This document shows, piece by piece, positions 57,382 to 64,000 of a DNA stretch of 64,000 nucleotides (within the stretch, counting starts at the first letter, position 1; each line of letters opens with the position of its first letter). The position numbers were made by a program, and so were the translations under genes. The notes beneath the pieces were generated by a model. It was not told where the DNA came from. It saw only the letters and a list, made by a program, of their open reading frames with translations, and made no database searches. Source of the DNA: an archaeon (GTDB taxonomy: Archaea; Nanobdellota; Nanobdellia; Woesearchaeales; UBA9642); NCBI GenBank assembly GCA_020057295.1, contig JAGVGF010000005.1:1-64000 (forward strand). Direction: 5' to 3'.

Positions 57382-58392
57382 ATGACTGAACTTGACTTAA
57401 AAGATAGAAAAATCCTTTATGAATTAGATAAGAATTGCCGTCAATCTAATAGTCAAATAGCAAAGAAAGTAAGATTGAGTAAAAACGCTGTGCGATACCG
57501 CATAGACAGGATGATTCAGAAAGGGATAATCAAGAAATTTCATACATTAATTAACATCGGAAAACTAGGATATACTGGCTTTCGAATATATGTTAATCTA
57601 AAAAACACTACATCAAAAATAGAAGAGGAAATAATACAATTCTTAAGAAACAGGTCTGAAGTAGTATGGATTGCAAGTCTTGAAGGAGAATATAATCTTG
57701 GGATGTTAATAGTTGCAAAAAATATACGGGAAATAGATAATGTGTGGAATCATTTAATAGAAAACTATATTAATTATTTCTATGAACGTGCACTATCTAT
57801 TGTTGTAAAATCTAGCTATTTTTCTATGGGATATATTATCGATAAAGAACGTAGCGATTATAAGATTACTACAACAACTCTTCCAGATGATAGTATAGAT
57901 AAGATAGACAAGCATATAGTGCAGATGCTTGCCGAAAATGCTAATATATCAATTGTAGAAATAGCAAATCATCTTGATTATAGTTCTAAAACTATAATTG
58001 AAAGAATAAAAAGACTTGAAAAGAAGGGAGTTATTGTTGCATACAAGGCGTTTATAGACTACGAAAAACTAGACTATCAACATTATAAGATAAGTTTCAT
58101 TCTTTCAAAGGTTAGTAAGGAAAAGGAAATGATATTTAGGGAATTCACTAAACAACACCCAAATATTGTAAATTATGAAAAACACATTGGTGGAGGAGAT
58201 GTAGAAATAGATATACATGTTAAAAACCACAGTCATCTTCGAAGAATATTAAGTGAGATTCGAGATAAATTTTCAGACATATTATACGATCACACAATAC
58301 TACAAGTGTATGAAGAACATAAAAATACATATTTCATTTCAGATGAACACAAATTAAGAGATAAAAAAAATTCAGTAGATAAGAAAAAATAA
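57382..58392 (+). CDS. Lrp/AsnC-type regulator, tandem duplicated architecture
   Basis: LDLKDRKILYELDKNCRQSNSQIAKKVRLSKNAVRYRIDRMIQKGII and second copy IDKIDKHIVQMLAENANISIVEIANHLDYSSKTIIERIKRLEKKGVI. Confidence 0.88.
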   Translation: MTELDLKDRKILYELDKNCRQSNSQIAKKVRLSKNAVRYRIDRMIQKGIIKKFHTLINIGKLGYTGFRIYVNLKNTTSKIEEEIIQFLRNRSEVVWIASLEGEYNLGMLIVAKNIREIDNVWNHLIENYINYFYERALSIVVKSSYFSMGYIIDKERSDYKITTTTLPDDSIDKIDKHIVQMLAENANISIVEIANHLDYSSKTIIERIKRLEKKGVIVAYKAFIDYEKLDYQHYKISFILSKVSKEKEMIFREFTKQHPNIVNYEKHIGGGDVEIDIHVKNHSHLRRILSEIRDKFSDILYDHTILQVYEEHKNTYFISDEHKLRDKKNSVDKKK

Positions 58393-58407
58393 TTCTATAT
58401 TTATTCT

Positions 58408-58806
58408 TTATTTATACTTGAACGAATTATATAATATTATTAGATAGAATATTAATCCGTAAACACATGTTGGAACTCCTAGAGAATATGAACATCCTCC
58501 AGCACATGTGATTACGAAAAGTTCTTGATACATGAAGTATAATGCGAATAATACGCTGATTACTGATAAATATTTTAACATATTTTTTGCGATTACATCT
58601 TTAGGAAGTGCATTTAATGTAAGTGCTGAAATTAATAATGCTATAAAGAATATTAATCCATAAACGCACACAGGATATCCCCATAGAAATGGACATGGTT
58701 CTGTTAATGGACAGTATCCTAAAATCATTTTTGTAAATGTCAAGTATCCTGCAAATAATATTCCTGCAATTGATGCTCCTGTTATCCATACTAAGTTTTT
58801 GTTCAT
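58408..58806 (-). CDS. Small polytopic membrane protein with duplicated Cys motifs (possibly VKOR-like)
   Basis: CPFLWGYPVCVYGLIFFIALLIS and CSYSLGVPTCVYGLIFYLIILYN. Confidence 0.55.
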   Translation of the reverse strand: MNKNLVWITGASIAGILFAGYLTFTKMILGYCPLTEPCPFLWGYPVCVYGLIFFIALLISALTLNALPKDVIAKNMLKYLSVISVLFALYFMYQELFVITCAGGCSYSLGVPTCVYGLIFYLIILYNSFKYK

Positions 58807-58858
58807 GATGAATTTATGAATGACTTGTTTTTAAAGTTTATGAAAAAAATAAACTAAA

Positions 58859-59779
58859 TTATAGTCTTAATTTCATTCCTGGTGTTGCCATAACTATTTT
58901 AGATTCTAAACCAACCACAAGTGCATACTCTTGAGCTTTAGCATGCATTTCATCTATGAATTTATCGTCGTGTTCTGGATCATGGTGTGTTAATATTAAT
59001 ACTTCTGGCTGAACTTTTAACATGAAGTCTACTAATTGTTTGAAGTCTGCATGTCCCCATCCTGCTTTTGGAACTCCCTTTAGTCCGTACTGTGCAGGAT
59101 TTCTCTCCTCTGGTAAGTATTGGCAATCGTGTAGGATTATTTGAGAGTTCTTGTAAAAATCTCTTAATGTGTCATCTATGCTTTGCACTCCAAATTCGTG
59201 ATCTCCGCTGAATGCAAATATTTTTCCATTCTCATTAAATTTGTATGCAACACATCCTCCAGGATGGTTTGTTTGCTCGAAAGTTATATCTACGGATTTT
59301 GAGATTCTTTTCCCATTTAATGAGTAATGTATTTTTTTCGCCATCATAAATGGCACTGCATCTCCTGTACTTACTGCCTGATATGCTACAGGGAAGTATG
59401 CTTTATTCTGTCTTGTCCCGAGTAATTCTTCAACAACTCTTGGATCTGCATTTCCGTGTATATGGAATGTGTTTCTTGGATCATATAATGGTTTTAAGTA
59501 TGGTGTTCCTTCTGTATGGTCTGCATGGAAGTGTGTGATTAATACTGTATGTTCCTTGCCTTCTTTCGAGTAAGTTCCTCTATTGATTAAGTCTATTCCT
59601 GCCTGCGTGCTTCCGCTTCCTAGATCTACATGGATTAATTCATCGCCTTGTGGTTCAACAAGTAGTGATGTGGTATGTCCTCCGTATTTATCTGTATAAA
59701 AGCTTCTGCCTCTATCTGATGGGCTTGGATAACTTCCTCTTGTTCCGTATATTGTTATATTCATTTTCATCATCTCCAT
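58859..59779 (-). CDS. MBL-fold metallo-hydrolase
   Basis: TIYGTRGSYPSP; VDLGSGSTQAG; VLITHFHADHTEGTPYLKPLY; AFSGDHEFG; LILTHHDPEHDD. Confidence 0.9.
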   Translation of the reverse strand: MEMMKMNITIYGTRGSYPSPSDRGRSFYTDKYGGHTTSLLVEPQGDELIHVDLGSGSTQAGIDLINRGTYSKEGKEHTVLITHFHADHTEGTPYLKPLYDPRNTFHIHGNADPRVVEELLGTRQNKAYFPVAYQAVSTGDAVPFMMAKKIHYSLNGKRISKSVDITFEQTNHPGGCVAYKFNENGKIFAFSGDHEFGVQSIDDTLRDFYKNSQIILHDCQYLPEERNPAQYGLKGVPKAGWGHADFKQLVDFMLKVQPEVLILTHHDPEHDDKFIDEMHAKAQEYALVVGLESKIVMATPGMKLRL

Positions 59780-59925
59780 TGTTTGTAATTGTTTATTATT
59801 TGTTAATATTATTCTGTTAATTCTGACTTATACTACTATAAGGTGTGTAGAATATATAAAATAAAACACTCTATTTTTATGAATAATTCTTAAAATTTAT
59901 ATATTAATTAAGCATTTTTCTTATT

Positions 59926-60927
59926 ATGAAGGTACTTTTTGAGAAAGAATCAACAATCAAGCTTGATGCTAAAGATTGGGCAATACTCAATGCTTTAATA
60001 GATAATGAACGTCAACCTATTTCTAAGATTGCAAAAAAATGTTTATTATCAAGACAGTCTGTTGATTACAGAATTAAGCAGATGACTGAAAATGGTTTGA
60101 TTACTGGTTATAGGACTGTTGTTGATGTAAAAAAGTTCGGATATAATTCGTATCACGTGTTTATTAATGTAAATAATAAGATTCAGGAAGCGTTATTAAA
60201 AAATTCTGCAGTACATTCTGAATCTGCAAATGCAATAATTAGTTATAAAGGAAAATATTGTTATGAATTATCTATAATGGCAAGAAACCCTGAAGAGTTT
60301 CAGAAAAAATATTCTGAAATTATTAAAGGAATATCAATAACTGATGATGAGCCGCTGCTTTTAGTAAAAACTGTAACAGGAAAGGTCCTTCCTGAAAAAT
60401 TTATTAAAAAGATTAAGAAACCGGAACAAAAGATTCCTGAAAAGAAACATGAAGAATACGTTGCAGATGAAATTGATATAAAATTACTTAAATTATTATC
60501 TAATAATGCTAACATAAATAATATTGCGCTTGCAAAAAAGTTAGAAATATCCAAAGATACTGTGACATACAGAATACGTAAATTAGTTAATTCTGGATAT
60601 ATAATAAATTTTAGGCCTGCAATAAATTATGATTCTATAGGATTATCAATCGAAACAGTTCTTTTAAAACTAAACACTCAAGATGGCATTGAAGAACTTG
60701 AAAAATATATGCGCGGTAATGATAATATTTTGTGGGCTGCAAGAACATTCGGCTCATATGATTATATAATATATATTTTAAGTGAAGATATTTCAGAATT
60801 TCACAAAACATTTAATCTATTTAAGGATAAGTTCGGGAATATGATACGAGATTATGAGTTATTATTTGCATACTCTCAAGAAAAATATTCATTCATGGCC
60901 GAGTGTATTGGCAAGGAAAAGGTATAA
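59926..60927 (+). CDS. Lrp/AsnC-type regulator, tandem duplicated architecture (second copy in window)
   Basis: LDAKDWAILNALIDNERQPISKIAKKCLLSRQSVDYRIKQMTENGLI and EIDIKLLKLLSNNANINNIALAKKLEISKDTVTYRIRKLVNSGYI. Confidence 0.88.
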   Translation: MKVLFEKESTIKLDAKDWAILNALIDNERQPISKIAKKCLLSRQSVDYRIKQMTENGLITGYRTVVDVKKFGYNSYHVFINVNNKIQEALLKNSAVHSESANAIISYKGKYCYELSIMARNPEEFQKKYSEIIKGISITDDEPLLLVKTVTGKVLPEKFIKKIKKPEQKIPEKKHEEYVADEIDIKLLKLLSNNANINNIALAKKLEISKDTVTYRIRKLVNSGYIINFRPAINYDSIGLSIETVLLKLNTQDGIEELEKYMRGNDNILWAARTFGSYDYIIYILSEDISEFHKTFNLFKDKFGNMIRDYELLFAYSQEKYSFMAECIGKEKV

Positions 60928-60931
60928 AAAA

Positions 60932-62125
60932 ATGGATGCAAAAAAATATGTTGGGGAAAATGGGAGAATAAGCTGTGAATTCATATTTGATGAGTATAAT
61001 GGTAATAATTATCAAAGTGATTTAAAGAATTGGATAGCATATCAGGAACGAAGGACCGAGGAAAATCCTGAAGATTTAAGTTACAAATTTTTAGATCTTA
61101 AACATTATCCTATTATCCCTTATCAAACTTTCAAAGATGAGGTTGTAAGATTATTCGGGATGTGTCTTACACAGATGATTAAGAATGATTCTCAATTAGT
61201 TAAAGGAGATAAATTAAATATACAGATAAAATTGCTTAGTGTAAAAGCTTCTGAAGATTATTTTAATTATGATGAAGATTCTTCAAATCCTGAAGTTGCA
61301 TGTTTTACGGGGCCAGGAGGATGGTTTTTACAACATTTAGTCTCACAATGGATATATTTGAAACGAATAGATTATAGAAATGTAGAACGTTTCTTTACGG
61401 AAAGGATAAGATTACATTATGGATATCAAGAAAAAGAATACTCGTTTGCAAATAAATACGAGAAAAACTTTAAAGGACTTCCTGGAATTGCGCATACTTA
61501 CTGTCTTAAATATCTTTATGCTTCAGTATTTTATTTGAAAGAAGATGGTTTAAAAGATTTTATAGTTAAGACAAGAGATTTTGGTGCTTTTGAGATAAGA
61601 CCTAATGCTATAGAAGCATACAGTTCACATATTGCGCATCTTGCAGAATTAACATCTAAATATGCTAAGACATATTATGAATCTTATCTTGGTGAGGGGA
61701 ATGTTACTGCAGAAAGTGAAACTTCAATAGGAAGAGTTATTTGTACGATTATTGCAATGCATATTTCTAAGACTCAAGGAAGAAATTATACTGTTGTTGT
61801 GAAATCACAAGAATTCAAGAATACTGATATCACAAGCTTTGATGCACTTTTCGCTTCTCAATATGCTCAGAAGATAATTATTAAAGATTTTCATCCAAAA
61901 GTCATAACTGAAACTATAGACACACTAAAGAATATTGATCAACCCATAATCTTTCTTAAAGTGTATGAGGAAGCATGTAAGAGTCTTGGAGTAAGTAATA
62001 AGAATATAGCACTTACTGCTACACAATTCTATTCGCTTGTTCGAAAAGCTATTTCTACTGCTGAAGTATATTATGCTAGTAAAATGACTGAAAAAGGTTT
62101 TGATGGTACAGTCATGAAAAGTTAA
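60932..62125 (+). CDS. Hypothetical protein
   Basis: Probable start MDAKKYVGENGRISCEFIFDEYN just after the previous gene; track start 60854 overlaps it. Confidence 0.55.
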   Translation: MDAKKYVGENGRISCEFIFDEYNGNNYQSDLKNWIAYQERRTEENPEDLSYKFLDLKHYPIIPYQTFKDEVVRLFGMCLTQMIKNDSQLVKGDKLNIQIKLLSVKASEDYFNYDEDSSNPEVACFTGPGGWFLQHLVSQWIYLKRIDYRNVERFFTERIRLHYGYQEKEYSFANKYEKNFKGLPGIAHTYCLKYLYASVFYLKEDGLKDFIVKTRDFGAFEIRPNAIEAYSSHIAHLAELTSKYAKTYYESYLGEGNVTAESETSIGRVICTIIAMHISKTQGRNYTVVVKSQEFKNTDITSFDALFASQYAQKIIIKDFHPKVITETIDTLKNIDQPIIFLKVYEEACKSLGVSNKNIALTATQFYSLVRKAISTAEVYYASKMTEKGFDGTVMKS

Positions 62126-62239
62126 TGTTTCTGTACGTATTTATAATCATTCTATCATAGAAAATTTGTGTTACTACGCAAAAATTTATAAATAGATGAT
62201 TACATACTTAAGGTATTGATAGTTTGAGGGTGTATTCGT

Positions 62240-63061
62240 ATGAATATGAAAAAATTCAAGAAATTTTTTGTTAACATTTTTCACGGTTTAAAGGGTGCAG
62301 CGATATTTTTTATGCTTAGTGTTATGTTCTTCGCATTCCTAAAGATATTATATATTTTACTTGATAGAAACTTATTATTATCTAAATATACTATCGGATG
62401 GATAATGGCCGCGTTTGTCGTTGTAGGATTCATCTATGGCTTGATTGCGTATAGAAAGAAGAATCATCATTATAAAGTTTATACGTTAACTGCAAAGAAT
62501 TTTGTGATTAATCTTTTGTTGACTATAGTATTCACAGGATATTTCTGGTATGTTCTACGTAATAAGATAATTCCATCTAATACAATATACTTATTTTTTG
62601 TATTAGCATTTGTTCTATTTTACGCGTTCAGTGCTCTAATAAGCAATATTCATCATCACGTCAGTAAGAAACAGCATAAGAGAATAAGAAAGAGCACAAT
62701 ACTTGCTGCTATTGTTTTTAATCCTATATTTGTATTAATATATTTATGGCTATTCAGCATGGTCGTATATAATGCAGTATATGTTCCATGTGGTGTGAGT
62801 GCTGTAGGTGTGGATAGAAATGTTTATGCTACTAGTACTAAGAATTTGGGCATTATGCCTCAGGAAAGAATTATTTCTATTGATAATGTTCCTGTGAAAT
62901 CTTTACAAGATGTTAAGGATTATATGAATTCTTTACAAGTTACTAAAGAGGTTACTGTAGAAACAATTAATCAAACATATCTTGTTAAAACATATCAAGT
63001 TGATGATAAGCGTTACATGGGATTGTTGTTACAGGAAGAAGTTTGTCCTAGAACATACTAA
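62240..63061 (+). CDS. Membrane protein with C-terminal PDZ-like domain
   Basis: Multiple TM; TKNLGIMPQERIISIDNVPVKSLQDVKDYMNSL. Confidence 0.65.
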   Translation: MNMKKFKKFFVNIFHGLKGAAIFFMLSVMFFAFLKILYILLDRNLLLSKYTIGWIMAAFVVVGFIYGLIAYRKKNHHYKVYTLTAKNFVINLLLTIVFTGYFWYVLRNKIIPSNTIYLFFVLAFVLFYAFSALISNIHHHVSKKQHKRIRKSTILAAIVFNPIFVLIYLWLFSMVVYNAVYVPCGVSAVGVDRNVYATSTKNLGIMPQERIISIDNVPVKSLQDVKDYMNSLQVTKEVTVETINQTYLVKTYQVDDKRYMGLLLQEEVCPRTY

Positions 63062-63119
63062 TTTTTTATTCTATTTCTTATAACAAACTATTTAAAGGAG
63101 TTTGGAGTATTTTATTTCT

Positions 63120-63701
63120 ATGAGTGGTGAGTTTGGTAGTTATAATAAGTTTTCTATGCCTCCAGAGCATGTGAAATTAATTGAGATTAAGATTAAGAGG
63201 ATTGGACAATTATTTAATTCATTTGATCCTAGCCCGTTTCTTGAAAAAGATCTTGATGATGATGCATTCGAGTATATTGTTAGTAGTGTTTCTGAACATG
63301 CTCATAAAATTAAGCAGAAAATACTTATACATTTGCCTAAGAATCAGCGTACTAAAATGTCTGAAGTTGAAATAAGGAGAGCTATTCATAATTATTTTGA
63401 GTATAAGAAGATTCTTGCTGAACGTGAAATTAAATTAAAATTACGTGAAGGAGAATTTAGCCTAATAATTGGTATAATCTTTTTAGTGGCTTGTTTATGG
63501 ATTAGGAATTGGCTTTTAGGAATTCCTGATATTGCACAAACTGTATGGACACATATTCTTATTGAAGGTTTACTTATTGGTGGATGGGTTGCAATGTGGA
63601 AGCCAATCTCTGATATATTGTATGAATGGTGGCCATTATACAAAGAAAAAAGTATTTTCCACAAGATTTCTGATATGGATATAGAATTTAGATATACTTA
63701 A
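63120..63701 (+). CDS. Hypothetical membrane protein
   Basis: Two TM segments; probable start MSGEFGSYNKFS. Confidence 0.55.
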   Translation: MSGEFGSYNKFSMPPEHVKLIEIKIKRIGQLFNSFDPSPFLEKDLDDDAFEYIVSSVSEHAHKIKQKILIHLPKNQRTKMSEVEIRRAIHNYFEYKKILAEREIKLKLREGEFSLIIGIIFLVACLWIRNWLLGIPDIAQTVWTHILIEGLLIGGWVAMWKPISDILYEWWPLYKEKSIFHKISDMDIEFRYT

Positions 63702-63713
63702 ATTAATATATTC

Positions 63714-64000
63714 TTATACTAGTCCTTGTAAAGCATATCCTATAAGATATGCTGCTCCAGAAGCAATTCCGCCAACAACGAGCATTTCCAATCCTGATAA
63801 GAACCAGTTCTTTCCTGTAACATACGTTTTTAACGCTCCTAGCGCGAAAAGTGTTAATGCTGTAAGAATTATTGCAACCAAAAGCATATTTAGAACTATT
63901 CCAAAAAATATTGCTAGAACAAACGCAAGCAAAGGAATAAATCCGAATAAAATAAAAGATCCAAATGTTACTAACGCGTTTTTTATTGGAGATTCCTCGT
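63714..64000 (-). CDS. VIT1/CCC1-like family membrane protein, C-terminal part (continues beyond window)
   Basis: Frame stays open to window end (EESPIKNALVTFGSFILFGFIPLLAFVLAI...FALGALKTYVTGKNWFLSGLEMLVVGGIASGAAYLIGYAL). Confidence 0.75.
   Translation of the reverse strand, partial: EESPIKNALVTFGSFILFGFIPLLAFVLAIFFGIVLNMLLVAIILTALTLFALGALKTYVTGKNWFLSGLEMLVVGGIASGAAYLIGYALQGLV

Noticed and set aside
1-64000. CRISPR array or mobile element
   Set aside because: No regularly spaced direct repeats, transposase or integrase motifs were recognised; the only strong direct repeat is the coding 60-bp duplication in rps3.

Overview
AT-rich 64 kb window from an archaeal chromosome. Evidence for archaea: eS4, eL19, eL32, Rpp29/SUI1 inside the ribosomal cluster, RadA, archaeal TruD and TATA-box promoters. 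The gene style (small proteins, Cys-rich surface proteins, many bacterial-type genes) looks DPANN-like, but that placement is inference. The core is an unbroken minus-strand ribosomal protein supercluster from uL3 (46322) to uL15 (33514). Flanking it are surface glycan genes (left edge), RadA, a pyruvoyl-dependent arginine decarboxylase, a metzincin plus a protein with a T9SS-like sorting domain, an acetate kinase with an N-terminal extra module, TruD, an RSH/(p)ppGpp synthetase, Adk, Pgk, an ABC-2 exporter, an SLT-like lytic transglycosylase, a pyrophosphatase, an AbrB/PhoU-type regulator, HflK/HflC, two duplicated Lrp-type regulators and a VIT1-like C-terminal fragment (right edge). No CRISPR array, transposase, tRNA or rRNA was recognised. 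Main points for a second look: (i) an RSH whose HD hydrolase ligands are mostly lost while the synthetase and RxKD motifs remain; (ii) one small module of about 75 aa attached both to acetate kinase (N-term) and an ABC permease (C-term); (iii) structured RNA candidates upstream of the 11.1 kb gene, upstream of uL3, between uL4 and uL23 and upstream of hflK; (iv) a beta-defensin-like cysteine spacing in a membrane-anchored peptide; (v) bacterial-type surface features (T9SS-like domain, Bacteroidota-like signal peptides, SLT, HflKC) in an archaeon; (vi) long perfect palindromes in divergent promoters. No single new system is demonstrated; these are hypotheses from reading the sequence only.
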